DNA of 64,000 nucleotides, from assembly GCF_000426545.1 (NCBI RefSeq), contig NZ_AUFO01000011.1, positions 91,192 to 155,191 of the forward strand, written 5' to 3'. The translations under genes were made by a program, and so were the position numbers. This document shows positions 26,461 to 36,039 of this stretch, piece by piece. The notes beneath the pieces are model-generated. The model was not told the DNA's origin and ran no database searches. It saw nothing but the letters and a program-made list of their open reading frames with translations. Positions within the stretch are counted from its first letter, which is position 1; each line of letters starts with the position of its first letter. Source of the DNA: Paenibacillus massiliensis subsp. panacisoli DSM 21345 (GTDB taxonomy: Bacteria; Bacillota; Bacilli; Paenibacillales; Paenibacillaceae).

Positions 26461-27495
26461 ATGAAAAAAGCACTTACTAGTTTGATGCTGGCTGGCCTGT
26501 TGATTGCAGCGGGCTGCGGCAACAGTACAGGTGGCGAACAGACTGCTGGCGAGAACGGAGTAGGAGGGGCAGGAGATAGCAAGAGCTATAAGATTGCCAT
26601 CTCACAAATTGTAGAGCATCCATCGCTGGATTCCACTCGTGAAGGCTTCCTCGCAGCATTGAAGGATGCTGGTCTTGAAGAAGGCAAGAATCTGACCGTA
26701 GATTACAACAACGCTCAGGGCGATGCAGCCACGAACCTGTCCATTGCCCAGAAGATTGCTTCTGCTGACGCGGACCTGTCACTTGGTATCGCTACGCCAT
26801 CCGCACAGGCACTCGTGCAGCAGATTCAGGACAAGCCCGTCTTGTTCGCAGCTGTAACTGACCCGCTGGGTGCCAAGATTGTCGACAATCTGGATCAGCC
26901 GGGCGGAAATGTAACCGGAGCTTCGGATACGAATCCAGAAGCTGTAGTTGAACTGGTAGACTTCATCGCTACGGAGCTGCCTAATGTGAAGAAGGTTGGC
27001 CTGATTCTTAATGAAGGCGAGCCCAATGCAGTGGTCATGGCTGAGAATGCGCAGCAAGCCTTTGCCAAGCATAACATTGAAGTAGTCAAAGCACCGATTA
27101 CGAACACCTCCGAAGTCAAGCAGGCTGCTGACTCTCTGGTAGGGAATGTAGATGCGATGTTCATTACCCTTGATAATTCTGTAGTTAGTGCCGTGGATAC
27201 AATCATCCAGGTTGCGAATGATAATGATATTCCGTTCTTCTCCAGTGACCGTGATACGGTGGAGAAGGGAGCCATGGCAACTGTCGGCTTCAAATATTAT
27301 GATCATGGCTACCAGGTTGGTCAAATGGCTGCCCAGATTCTCGTAGATGGAGCTAAGCCTGGAGATCTCAAGGTTACCGTACCTGACAAGCTGGATCTCA
27401 TCCTGAACGTCAAAGCAGCGCAAGAACAGGGTGTAGAAGTAACGGATTCCATGAGATCCAAGGTGCAGGACCCGGACAATAATATTATCGAATAG
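26461..27495 (+). CDS. ABC transporter substrate-binding lipoprotein, TrpX-like (ABC_sub_bind family)
   Basis: A 344-residue lipoprotein with signal peptide ending LLIAAGC (Cys19). The body matches the PF04392 family: YKIAISQIVEHPSLDSTREGFLAAL, AQKIASADADLSLGIATPSAQAL and the C-terminal GYQVGQMAAQIL. Relatives in streptococci (TrpX) serve aromatic amino acid uptake; substrate here is not proven. ATG 26461 follows AAAGGAG. The next two genes encode the permease and ATPase; a terminator hairpin lies between. Confidence 0.88.
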   Translation: MKKALTSLMLAGLLIAAGCGNSTGGEQTAGENGVGGAGDSKSYKIAISQIVEHPSLDSTREGFLAALKDAGLEEGKNLTVDYNNAQGDAATNLSIAQKIASADADLSLGIATPSAQALVQQIQDKPVLFAAVTDPLGAKIVDNLDQPGGNVTGASDTNPEAVVELVDFIATELPNVKKVGLILNEGEPNAVVMAENAQQAFAKHNIEVVKAPITNTSEVKQAADSLVGNVDAMFITLDNSVVSAVDTIIQVANDNDIPFFSSDRDTVEKGAMATVGFKYYDHGYQVGQMAAQILVDGAKPGDLKVTVPDKLDLILNVKAAQEQGVEVTDSMRSKVQDPDNNIIE

Positions 27496-27549
27496 ACCAG
27501 CAGTGTCTGCACACGGATCGGTTCCCCACGCCTAGGCGGGGGAGCTGGG

Positions 27550-27591
27550 ATAGGGCGTTTCGTTTCTGCCGAAACAGCCCTATTCTCTTTT
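27550..27591 (+). terminator. Terminator between TrpX-like binding protein and permease genes
   Basis: ATAGGGC and GTTTCG pair with CGAAAC and GCCCTAT with one bulged A; TCTCTTTT follows. As in the phn and galactan operons, this would favour expression of the binding protein. Confidence 0.8.
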
Positions 27592-27648
27592 GCGAATGTG
27601 GGGGTCCACGAATGAACGCTGCTTGTTACGTATTTGTGGCAGGAGGTT

Positions 27649-28608
27649 ATGATATTGATTTTGTTAACTATTCTTAAATCATCCTTTTTCAGCTCACTGG
27701 AGATTGGATTGCTGTATGCTCTAATGGCACTCGGTGTGTATATTACGTTTCGTATTCTGGATTTTCCCGATCTCACGGTGGACGGGAGCTTCACGACAGG
27801 AGCAGCCATTGCGGCGATTATGATCTCGAACGGCACCCCCGCCTGGATGGCATGTATTGCAGCTTTTATCGGCGGTCTGGCTGCTGGAGCCTGCACAGGC
27901 CTGCTGCATACGAAGGGCAAGATTAACGGACTGCTGTCCGGTATTCTGATGATGATCGCACTCTACTCGATTAACCTGAGAATACTGGGCAGACCGAATG
28001 TGTCCCTGCTTGGTGCGGATACAATCTTCTCGGATCTGCCGCGCAAGGTATGGGAATTCACCTCCATCACCCTCGTTATGCTTGTCGTTACGCTCGTGTT
28101 CAAGCTGGCACTTGATTGGTTCATGAAGACTGATCTGGGTCTGGCCTTGCGTGCAACAGGCGACAACAAGCGCATGATTCGCAGCTTCGGCGCGAACACA
28201 GACACGACGACCATTGTTGGTGTCAGCTTGTCCAATGGACTGGTGGCCTTGTCTGGGGCATTCATCGCCCAACAATCGGGCTTCGCTGATATTACGATGG
28301 GGATCGGTATGATCGTGATCGGTCTGGCTTCTGTTATTATCGGGGAAGCGATTTTCGGGGCCAAAACGGTGTTCCGGGCGACAATTGCTGTCATTCTGGG
28401 CTCTATCGTCTATCGTTTCGTTGTGGCTATCGCTCTTCAGATCAAATGGTTCGAATCCTCTGACTTGAAGCTGATTACTGCTATCATCGTCATTATCGCT
28501 CTCGTCGTGCCGACCATTCGGCGCGTCCTGAAGCAGAATGCCATGGCCAAGATACGTTCGGCTGAGCTGCTGGGCTCAGGGAGCCAGAGCAAGGGAGGTC
28601 GAGGCTGA
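27649..28608 (+). CDS. ABC transporter permease, TrpY-like (BPD_transp_2 family)
   Basis: A 319-residue membrane protein with eight or more hydrophobic segments. Family features are EIGLLYALMALGVYITFRILDFPDLTVDGSF near the start and GLALRATGDNKRMIRSFGANTD. This is the branched-chain amino acid/TrpY-type permease fold. The start is uncertain: AGGAGG is only two bases before ATG 27649 but eight before TTG 27655. Its stop overlaps the ATPase start (TGATG). Confidence 0.9.
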   Translation: MILILLTILKSSFFSSLEIGLLYALMALGVYITFRILDFPDLTVDGSFTTGAAIAAIMISNGTPAWMACIAAFIGGLAAGACTGLLHTKGKINGLLSGILMMIALYSINLRILGRPNVSLLGADTIFSDLPRKVWEFTSITLVMLVVTLVFKLALDWFMKTDLGLALRATGDNKRMIRSFGANTDTTTIVGVSLSNGLVALSGAFIAQQSGFADITMGIGMIVIGLASVIIGEAIFGAKTVFRATIAVILGSIVYRFVVAIALQIKWFESSDLKLITAIIVIIALVVPTIRRVLKQNAMAKIRSAELLGSGSQSKGGRG

Positions 28609-29402
28609 TGCTGGATATCGTAAATGTATCGAAGCTCTTCAATCCAGGAACTGTAGATGAGAAGATTGCGTTGATCGGAGCGAATCTTCATCTGAAGCCT
28701 GGTGACTTTGTCACCGTGATCGGGAGTAATGGAGCGGGCAAGTCCACGCTGATGAATATCATCTCTGGTGTCATGAAGCCGGATACGGGTGAGGTCCGCA
28801 TCGCGGACCGGAACATCAGTCAGCTCCCGGAATTCAAGCGTAGCCGCTGGATTGGACGCGTATTCCAGGACCCAATGGCAGGTACGGCACCAAATATGTC
28901 CATTGAAGAGAATCTGGCAATGGCATACACCCGCGGCAAATCGCGCAGCTTCGGCTTCGGCGTCACGGCTGCCAAGCGCGATCGTTTCCGTGAGGAGCTA
29001 CAGCGGCTTGGTATCGGACTGGAGAATCGTCTGGGCGCTAAGGTAGGATTGCTCTCTGGTGGGGAGCGGCAGGCACTAAGCCTACTCATGGCGACCTTCA
29101 CGCAGCCGGATATTCTGTTGCTGGATGAGCATACAGCAGCGCTAGACCCGGCCCGGGCTGAATTGATCACCACACTGACGGAGAGCATAGTTCGCGATAT
29201 GAAGCTGACCACACTCATGGTCACCCACAACATGGATCAGGCAATCCGCTTGGGTAATCGTCTGATTATGATGGATAAGGGCCGCATCATTCTGGATGTC
29301 AATGAGCAACAGAAGAAGGGTCTGACTGTCGAGCGGCTGCTTGGTGAATTTGAACGGATTAGCGGTGAAAAGCTGGCGGATGATCGGATTGTGCTGGGCT
29401 AA
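28608..29402 (+). CDS. ABC transporter ATP-binding protein, TrpZ-like
   Basis: A 264-residue ATPase with Walker A GSNGAGKST, signature LSGGERQ, Walker B ILLLDEHTAALDP and H-loop MVTHNMDQAI. The Q-loop region reads GRVFQDPMAGTAPNMSIEENLAMAY, typical for this importer family. It energises uptake through the permease at 27649, to which it is coupled by a TGATG overlap. Confidence 0.93.
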   Translation: MLDIVNVSKLFNPGTVDEKIALIGANLHLKPGDFVTVIGSNGAGKSTLMNIISGVMKPDTGEVRIADRNISQLPEFKRSRWIGRVFQDPMAGTAPNMSIEENLAMAYTRGKSRSFGFGVTAAKRDRFREELQRLGIGLENRLGAKVGLLSGGERQALSLLMATFTQPDILLLDEHTAALDPARAELITTLTESIVRDMKLTTLMVTHNMDQAIRLGNRLIMMDKGRIILDVNEQQKKGLTVERLLGEFERISGEKLADDRIVLG

Positions 29403-29557
29403 AGAGCTCAAGAAGTGTGATGCTGGCATGCGAAGTGAACGAACCAACAATCGTACAGGCAGCTACACAACAGCGTGCAAACAATCGTACCAGTAATGAA
29501 TCAGTAAACCAGTAACCAAACAAAGGTAATCGTGATAACAAATAAGCTGTTCATGAC

Positions 29558-29595
29558 AAGAGGCTAGCCCCGTTCCAGGGTCTGGCCTCTTTTTC
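29558..29595 (+). terminator. Terminator of the TrpXYZ-like operon
   Basis: AAGAGGC..CCC pairs with GGG..GGCCTCTT, followed by TTT. The rest of the 624-base gap to 30026 shows no credible gene; a TATAAT at 29677 is the only promoter-like element noted. Confidence 0.75.
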
Positions 29596-30026
29596 ATACG
29601 TCACGAACCGAATATAGTCCATCATCATCCGTATTCTGTTTATGTTCCCGTCGATGAATGTGGCGTATGATCAAGATATAATGATGGGTAGGGGAGTTCT
29701 GGCCTGAGAAGCACAAGTCACGATTAGGCTTGGTACCAAGAATGAAGAGCATGAAAGCCCATCACATGATGGACGCTAGCTTGGCCATTCCTGAAGACGT
29801 GATGTTCAATGGACTTATAATAAAGCACAATTGATTTGTTTGTGCGGTACTTCAGGCGTTAGGCGGAATTCCAAGAGCTGAGGCGTTGTAATACCCCTTC
29901 ATGGCAGCGCTACCATATGCGTGTCGCTAATGATGGACTTTATTTATTCAATTTTTCAGTTCCATTCAAAGCACTCGACTATATTCAAAGCATTCAACGT
30001 ATTCCGATCAAAGGAGAGATTGTTGC

Positions 30027-32348
30027 ATGAAGCATCTGGAATTCACATTGCAGCATCCGAATCAGACCATCACCCCTGGGCGCATGGCTACGTGTGGCGG
30101 TCAGAGTCCGCAAGGAGAGCAGCTTGGCTTCACGAATTATTATATGACGCGTAATCAGCAGCCATATATTCCGGTAGTTGGGGAATTTCACTATTCTCGC
30201 TTCTCTTATCTCCACTGGGAGGAGGAGCTACTGAAGATGAAGGCTGGCGGCATCGAGATTGTCGCAACCTATGTGTTCTGGATCATGCATGAGGAGATGG
30301 AGGGGGAATTCTCTTGGGACGGGAATCTGAATCTGCGGCATTTTGTGGATCTATGTGCCAAGCATGGGCTGAAGCTGATTGTCCGCATAGGTCCTTTTTG
30401 CCACGGTGAGGTCCGTAACGGCGGAATGCCCGACTGGCTGTTCTCTTACCCGCTTGAGGTGCGCTCTAACGATGAGAGATATTTGCATTATGTGACTCGA
30501 CTGTATCAGCAGATTGCCCGTCAGTTGGAGGGGAGATTGTTCCAGCAAGGTGGGCCCATTATAGCGGTGCAGCTGGAAAATGAATACATGCATGCGGGGG
30601 CGCCTTTGGATGCATGGGGCTACAATCCCGGACGCTTTCTCACCTCGGGAAAGGATGGCCAGAAGCATCTGGTACGGCTGCGTCAGATCGCAGAGGATGC
30701 GGGTATACGCCCATTATTCTTCACTGCTACGGCTTGGGGCGGCGCAGCGGTGCCGGAGCAGGATACCTTGCCTATGCTGGCAGGCTATGCCTACACACCA
30801 TGGATTCCGAACCAGCCACCTAGCCGGGAGTATATCTTTCGGAATCTGCATGAGACTCCTGCAGAGCCTGTGGATTATGATACACGTGAATACCCTGCGG
30901 CCTATTGTGAGCTGGCGGGTGGAATGCAGGTCAGCTACAAGGCACGTCCTGTCGTAGAGGCGGACAGCGTAGAGGCCATGTCCGTCGTCAAGCTGGCCAA
31001 TGGCAGTAACCTTATTGGCTATTACATGTACCATGGAGGCTCCAACCCGATCGGGAAGAGGTCCTTCATGAATGAATCCGGCCTGCCCAAGATCACGTAT
31101 GATTACCAGTCTCCTCTGGGCGAGTTCGGACGGGTAGGGGATTCCTACCATCGTATTCGTCTCTTGTCCCTCTTTCTGCAATCATTCGGTCATGTACTGG
31201 CCCCGATGGGAACGGTTCTACCGGAAGGACAAGAGAAGATCGCTCCAGAGGATACAACCTCCATTCGCTGGTCTCTTCGCCAGCGCGATCATCAGGGCTT
31301 CGTGTTCCTGAACAACTTCCAGGATCATGTCGAGATGCCAGGGCAGGAGCTGGCGCTAACCTTACATTCGTCGAAGGGGAGCGTTCGCTTTCCAAGTAGC
31401 GGGAGCATGAAGCTAGCCACCAGTAGCAGCATGATTCTTCCGTTTCATCTGGATATTGCAGGTCTCAAGCTCGTAAGCGCTACTGTACAGCCACTCATGA
31501 TACTGGAGGATGCAGAGGAGACAGCGATCGTCTTCTTTGCCCGCGACGGGATTCCGGCTGAGTATGTGCTGGATCATACCACTGTAAGTGGTGTTCATAT
31601 TGGAGAAGCAAGCCTCACGAAGTGGGAAGAGCAAGCGGGACGCCTCGTCATCAGACCACAGGTCGGGAAGGAGCATGAACTGGTGCTCACTCTTCCGGAA
31701 GGGAAGCGAATCCGGCTTATCACCTTATCCCGGGAAGAAGCGTTGCAGGCCTACCGCTTGCGGGTATGGGGAGAGGAAAGACTCATTGTGAGCGAAGGCC
31801 ATGTCTATGTGCAGGACGAGCAACTATTCTGCGCATCTGAGCAGGCGACACTCACGGCCTGGGTCTATCCGGCTCCATCGAGGGAGGCTGCAGCACCTTA
31901 CGGAGAGCTGTCTACGTCCACGCATGCAGGCTTTCAGATCTATGAATGGCATTTCCCAGCCTACGATGCCGGACTGAAGGCGCAGTATCCAGCAGAGAGC
32001 ACGGCTTTGCTCTCCTTGAAGACGGACTGGCCGTCTTATATAGCAGATGTCCAGATTCGCATTGACTATGACGGAGATGTTGCAGCTGCATATATCGGTC
32101 AGCGTTTGTTAACGGATCATATTCATTATGGCAAGCCCTGGAGCATCGGCCTTAGGCAATTTCGATTGGAGCTGGCAGAGGAGCAGTTGCACCTTTCCAT
32201 TACTCCTTTGCGTAAGGGTACCGTTCACAGCTTCGTGAATCAGGCGTATATTGAACGCTTTGACGGTGTGGAGATTGCTTTGTATCACCACATAGAGGCT
32301 ATCCCAAGCTATCGGGGTACCGCGTATCTCCGCACAGATTGGTCCTGA
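30027..32348 (+). CDS. Beta-galactosidase, GH35
   Basis: A 773-residue GH35 enzyme that releases terminal beta-galactose. The catalytic domain carries GEFHYSRFSYLHWEEELLKMKAGG, the acid/base Glu186 in QLENEY and probable nucleophile Glu295 in YCELAGGMQ. FYMYHGGSNP-like YYMYHGGSNPIG is the family mark after it. The C-terminal 350 residues are beta-rich accessory domains. There is no signal peptide, so it acts in the cytosol, perhaps on galacto-oligosaccharides brought in by the importer at the left end. AAAGGAG precedes the ATG. A second glycosidase-like gene follows at 32535. Confidence 0.92.
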   Translation: MKHLEFTLQHPNQTITPGRMATCGGQSPQGEQLGFTNYYMTRNQQPYIPVVGEFHYSRFSYLHWEEELLKMKAGGIEIVATYVFWIMHEEMEGEFSWDGNLNLRHFVDLCAKHGLKLIVRIGPFCHGEVRNGGMPDWLFSYPLEVRSNDERYLHYVTRLYQQIARQLEGRLFQQGGPIIAVQLENEYMHAGAPLDAWGYNPGRFLTSGKDGQKHLVRLRQIAEDAGIRPLFFTATAWGGAAVPEQDTLPMLAGYAYTPWIPNQPPSREYIFRNLHETPAEPVDYDTREYPAAYCELAGGMQVSYKARPVVEADSVEAMSVVKLANGSNLIGYYMYHGGSNPIGKRSFMNESGLPKITYDYQSPLGEFGRVGDSYHRIRLLSLFLQSFGHVLAPMGTVLPEGQEKIAPEDTTSIRWSLRQRDHQGFVFLNNFQDHVEMPGQELALTLHSSKGSVRFPSSGSMKLATSSSMILPFHLDIAGLKLVSATVQPLMILEDAEETAIVFFARDGIPAEYVLDHTTVSGVHIGEASLTKWEEQAGRLVIRPQVGKEHELVLTLPEGKRIRLITLSREEALQAYRLRVWGEERLIVSEGHVYVQDEQLFCASEQATLTAWVYPAPSREAAAPYGELSTSTHAGFQIYEWHFPAYDAGLKAQYPAESTALLSLKTDWPSYIADVQIRIDYDGDVAAAYIGQRLLTDHIHYGKPWSIGLRQFRLELAEEQLHLSITPLRKGTVHSFVNQAYIERFDGVEIALYHHIEAIPSYRGTAYLRTDWS

Positions 32349-32534
32349 TTATTAGTGCTCAGGCGAGAGCTCTTGATGTATTCACACGAAGCAAGTGTCA
32401 TAACTCCATCAAGATTAATTTTTGTAACTGGATATAGACAAATTAAATTATTTTAATGTGCATCTAGCCTTGATTGGAGCAGCTACAGGTATTGTGAAAT
32501 TTATTCACGCCAATTTATTTTTGGGGAGGAAGCT

Positions 32535-33836
32535 ATGCATACACAGATACCCGAGCATTTGCCACAACGATTAACCATTACGATGTGGGATTTTTCCTGG
32601 TATACGATGACTGCTCCTGGTGAGCCCTATAGTGATTTGGAGGCCCGCTTTGCAGAGGCTGTAGAGCGGGGCTATAACACGATCCGCATTTGCGCCATGC
32701 CGTATTTTCTGTTCACAGCTGAGGGCAAACGTCCAGGACCACTCCGTCTGGGTAGCCTTGGCCAAATCGGTCAGCGCACCCGTTGGTACAATTGTCAGGG
32801 AGGTGTGGAGCTGGATGGTCATGCGCATTTACTGGAGCTGTTCCGGCAAGCCAGACGTCACGATTGTTACATCATCCTGTCGTCGTGGGAGTATCAGCAG
32901 AGTCCTAGCTTCCTGGAGGGACCTGAGCTGTTTGAGGAGCTGCTGGCTATTCCTTCAGAGAAGCGATTCATGGAGCTGGCGCGCAGCATGGACCAACTGC
33001 TGCAGTTCCTGAAGCAGGAGGGCTATGAGGATCGAATCGCCTATGCAGAGCTTCATAATGAAGTCGAGTTCGGACGGCTGGCGCAGGTGGCTGTTGATCG
33101 GAATATTTCGGCGGATGCAGCAGGGAAAATCATTCATTGCATGAAGCCATACATTGAAGAGGCGCTGGATTATCTGCGCACAGGTCATCCCGATCTGCTC
33201 ATCACTAGCTGCTATACATTGAACCAGGCCTACCCCAAGGAATATGTGGCTGAAAATGAGCAGGTTGCTCATTTTCATCTGTACCTGAACGGTGTGCTAC
33301 AGGAATTAATGGATGCAGCCGCGCTGCATGATCATGAGCAAGAGTATCCGAACGCTTTTGTCCGCTCACTGCTTCGCGAAGATGCTCCGCCATTTGCAGG
33401 ATGGAAACTGCCTGCTTCGGAGGAGTGGCGTCTGCATGGCAATCCGGTCGGTCTTCGACTCTTGTATTTACATGATTGGGCTGATCCGGACCAGTGGGAT
33501 TTGTTCTTGTATGATCGTTACGGGGCGCATAAGCTGGCCATGCTGCAGAAGACTGATATGCGGCTGGATGAGCTGCAGGAGTGGGCAGAGGAGAAGGGCC
33601 TGCCTATTGTCATCGGTGAGGGCTATGTAGGCTATACTCCGCTGTATGCAGGGTTCGAGGAAGGACCTGTTGGCAAATTCATTGCCGAGTATGCTGTCCG
33701 TAAAGGGATTAAGCTAGGCTTCTGGGGGATGGTGCTCTGCTCCAACTGTGCGCCGCATCATCCATTCTGGCAGGATGTTGCCTGGCAGCAGCGCTGGAAT
33801 GAAGCGATTCTTCAGCAGGCCGTACCCGTTCGTTAG
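32535..33836 (+). CDS. Cellulase-like TIM-barrel glycosidase
   Basis: A 433-residue protein of the sugar-binding cellulase-like family. It starts with TITMWDFSWYT. Glu176 in AELHNEVEFG and Glu362 in IVIGEGYVGYTP take the places of acid/base and nucleophile in clan A glycosidases. No signal peptide, so cytosolic. The substrate is unknown; position after GH35 suggests a shared oligosaccharide. TTGGGGAGGAAG lies before the ATG. Confidence 0.82.
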   Translation: MHTQIPEHLPQRLTITMWDFSWYTMTAPGEPYSDLEARFAEAVERGYNTIRICAMPYFLFTAEGKRPGPLRLGSLGQIGQRTRWYNCQGGVELDGHAHLLELFRQARRHDCYIILSSWEYQQSPSFLEGPELFEELLAIPSEKRFMELARSMDQLLQFLKQEGYEDRIAYAELHNEVEFGRLAQVAVDRNISADAAGKIIHCMKPYIEEALDYLRTGHPDLLITSCYTLNQAYPKEYVAENEQVAHFHLYLNGVLQELMDAAALHDHEQEYPNAFVRSLLREDAPPFAGWKLPASEEWRLHGNPVGLRLLYLHDWADPDQWDLFLYDRYGAHKLAMLQKTDMRLDELQEWAEEKGLPIVIGEGYVGYTPLYAGFEEGPVGKFIAEYAVRKGIKLGFWGMVLCSNCAPHHPFWQDVAWQQRWNEAILQQAVPVR

Positions 33837-33964
33837 AGTGGTATTATTGCTATTTGTACGTCTGGAACATGTGAACAGCGTTTGAAAAGTAATGCCAAAT
33901 AAGAGGTCGTCTCAAAATGTGGCATTGGGGTGCGGCCATAACTGTAAAATGAGGCAACATCAAG

Positions 33965-34013
33965 AAAACCAAGGGATGAGGCGGCATGTTCCCGCTTTGT
34001 TCCTTGGTTTTTT
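33965..34013 (+). terminator. Structured terminator after the glycosidase genes
   Basis: AAAACCAAGGGA pairs with TTCCTTGGTTTT (one wobble), with an inner GCGG/CCGC hairpin, followed by TT. The surrounding 33837-34159 shows no gene. Confidence 0.7.
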
Positions 34014-34159
34014 CGCGTCCATTGTGGCTTTCTTCAGCACGGTCTCAGGGATATTGCGGCATTTTTCTTATCATCCATTTTTTTGTACATTTAGATTTAT
34101 GATTATAAAAGTGGGTAACTAATCAAACGGAGAAAACGTAGGAGGGATCAATCAGAAAA

Positions 34160-34342
34160 TTACTTTTTCTGATCGAAGTAGTTACTGATGAAATAATATA
34201 AGGACATTATTAAGACAATCCATGGAAACAAAGATACGAGTTCATTAAAAGGATTGAAGTAGATACTGTTATCCACTAAGTCCACAATCATGAACATAAA
34301 AAGTGAAGAAATAAAAGATATAACTGCTACTAGTCTCTTCAA
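34160..34342 (-). CDS. Small AT-rich membrane peptide
   Basis: A 60-residue peptide with two hydrophobic segments (LVAVISFISSLFMFMIVDLV and LFPWIVLIMSLYYFISNYF) and a basic N-terminus. The TTG start has a near-ideal AAAGGAG eight bases upstream, which argues that it is translated. Its base composition is much richer in A and T than the flanking genes, which may mean recent arrival. No family recognised. Confidence 0.55.
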   Translation of the reverse strand: MKRLVAVISFISSLFMFMIVDLVDNSIYFNPFNELVSLFPWIVLIMSLYYFISNYFDQKK

Positions 34343-34695
34343 AATAACAGCTCCTTTGGTTTGGTTATAAGTCCATTATATTCCCAAAATAGTAGGCTGA
34401 CCGATACAAGATTAAGGTCGACCTATCCTTAGTAAATTTGAAGCTATTATCTAATGTCCTCGAGCATGAAGAAAACGAAATTTATAACCAACATAATTCG
34501 GATGATCAGCTCAGTCATTAATTTTCTATTCGTTTGGTGGTAGGTGCCGGGTCATCTCTTATTGGGACGATGGGCTGGCATATTGGAGGTTAACTTTCAA
34601 CCTGATTACGGAGGGCTGTCTATTGTCCCTCCATTTTACCAAGGAACGGTTTCTTTGGTTGTGATTTGAAAGAAACAAGTTGTGCGACCGCTTCA

Positions 34696-34831
34696 GTAGC
34701 GGAGTGGACGGACTGATTGTGGAAAAGCAGCAGCGGTCGCCTTTGTCCCCGGATTTTCACCACTTAGGAGAATAAATTAAATCTGGGGACAACAGCGATT
34801 ATAGCAACGGTCTGTTCACGGAGCGTCCGCC
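34696..34831. repeat. Hairpin-rich intergenic repeat, copy B
   Basis: Begins GCGGAGTGG and has GGAAAAGC followed by AGCGGTCGC (34732-34740). An apical stem TTGTCCCCGGATTT (34743-34756) pairs with AAATCTGGGGACAA (34779-34792). AACAGCGATT follows on the 3' side. The order of motifs equals that of copies A, C and D though the stems differ in sequence. Confidence 0.55.
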
Positions 34832-34863
34832 CAAAAAGCCTACGTATGCCTTCCTCCAAAACC

Positions 34864-34909
34864 AAAGGCCGTCCCAAGCAGCCATTTCGTGGCTTATGGG
34901 ACGGCCTTT
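34864..34909 (-). terminator. Terminator of the CheW-like gene
   Basis: AAAGGCCGTCCCA pairs with TGGGACGGCCTTT with an inner CAGCCA/TGGCT stem. T residues follow on both strands. Confidence 0.85.
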
Positions 34910-34926
34910 CTTAGCCCTATCCAGGG

Positions 34927-35337
34927 CTATGCCTGTGTGGAGGCAATCAACGCATCTACGCTAAGCAACGGGACACTACGTCCCGATTTCTCAATGATGG
35001 TAGGGAAGATGGTGCGCAGGCGCTCATCCTCATGAGCTGCAATCTCCTCTTCCTCTGCTGTAATGGTGTCATCCAATTCATTGACGAGCAGTGCTACCTT
35101 ATAACGACTTAGCAGGATGATCTTGTCCTCGGCAGTACCCTTCTGATCCGACAAGCCAAGCTTCATGGACAGATTGATCAGAGTGAATAGATCGCCGCGA
35201 ACGGTAATCATGCCTTCATGCCAAGGTTGAGAGAAGGGCAGTGGAGTACCTGTCTTGGCATTTTGGATTTCTTCAATTTCCTGAAATGGGATGCCAAAGT
35301 CTTTGCCTTGCAATTTAAATATAATGAATGGTATCAC
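34927..35337 (-). CDS. CheW-like chemotaxis adaptor protein
   Basis: A 136-residue single CheW domain (IIFKLQGKDFGIPFQEIEEIQ, then GMITVRGDLFTLINLSMKLGL). CheW couples chemoreceptors to the CheA kinase. No cheA or receptor gene is adjacent, so this is an isolated adaptor. I chose GTG 35337 because AAGGAG lies ten bases upstream; an open frame extends 18 codons further without a binding site. Confidence 0.85.
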   Translation of the reverse strand: MIPFIIFKLQGKDFGIPFQEIEEIQNAKTGTPLPFSQPWHEGMITVRGDLFTLINLSMKLGLSDQKGTAEDKIILLSRYKVALLVNELDDTITAEEEEIAAHEDERLRTIFPTIIEKSGRSVPLLSVDALIASTQA

Positions 35338-35727
35338 GATGGACACGCTCCTTACTGAAAATAGGTTCTGTGATTGAACCCTGCTGTACACCTCAATGTC
35401 CCTAACATGCTGAGACCCCTTATTATGGGACAGATGCTACCAGCCTCTTGATCGGTAATCCGTTGGGAATAGCCCATGTGGCGGCAGAGAGCTTACATAT
35501 CATATATCGGCATAAGTCCAGTCGGGTTTTACAGATTATGAGCAATCCTTCAGACCTTTCCCAGAATACATTTTGGAAACTGTGAGGGAATAGCGATTGC
35601 GGGTATCCTCAGAGCCTGCCAAACAAACCACTCAAGTGGAGCCGTGGGACTGCACAACGGTGGAATATAAGTACCCCGAAACTATGTTATAATGGATGAG
35701 ATTATGATGAAGGAGTGAGCATCTACC
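35338..35727. promoter_or_regulatory. Gene-free region with extended -10 promoter for the small basic protein
   Basis: No gene was found. TGTTATAAT ending at 35693 is an extended -10 element. AAGGAG follows 12 bases before the ATG at 35728. Confidence 0.45.
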
Positions 35728-35967
35728 ATGGCTAGATCACAGACACAGAAGGCAATACGCAAGGCAGAAAGAGCAGGCGGTAGAAGCTTTGCCCATGATC
35801 GCCGGACCAATGAGGATTATGGTGTCATGTCCCAGCATGTACGGATACTGCCAAGCAAACAGGAGAAGCTGCAGCGAATAAAGCACAAGAAGCGGATCGG
35901 AGACGATGGTGCTTCTTTTTGTTTTATATTGGAGAATGTACAATTCTATACGGCGGCTGTGATATAG
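35728..35967 (+). CDS. Small conserved basic protein of unknown function
   Basis: A 79-residue protein beginning MARSQTQKAIRKAERAGG, very rich in Arg, Lys and Gln in its first 55 residues. The look is that of small Bacillales proteins of the YqkK kind, but I cannot name it with confidence. It has its own extended -10 promoter and AAGGAG. It lies just before yojF-bshB2. Confidence 0.6.
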   Translation: MARSQTQKAIRKAERAGGRSFAHDRRTNEDYGVMSQHVRILPSKQEKLQRIKHKKRIGDDGASFCFILENVQFYTAAVI

Positions 35968-36039
35968 TATTAGCATGGTACAAATTTAATTGCTCAAAAC
36001 ATTGCATCTTTGTTGGGTGAATGACATGGAGGTTCATAT

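Larger units (their letters stand above)
34343..34926. other. Gene-free region with two hairpins and a repeat
   Basis: This 584-base gap contains a small hairpin GGAGGG/CCCTCC with a short T-run (34610-34636), repeat copy B (34696-34831) and the cheW-type terminator (34864-34909). No coding sequence was found. Confidence 0.6.

Noticed and set aside
29921..30154. 77-codon open frame overlapping the start of the GH35 gene
   Set aside because: It is out of frame with a clear glycosidase gene and has no ribosome binding site.
33892..34122. Open frame and a GAGGTCGTCTCAAAA-like word that resembles an insertion sequence end
   Set aside because: No transposase fragment, no matching opposite end, and the frame runs through a terminator hairpin.
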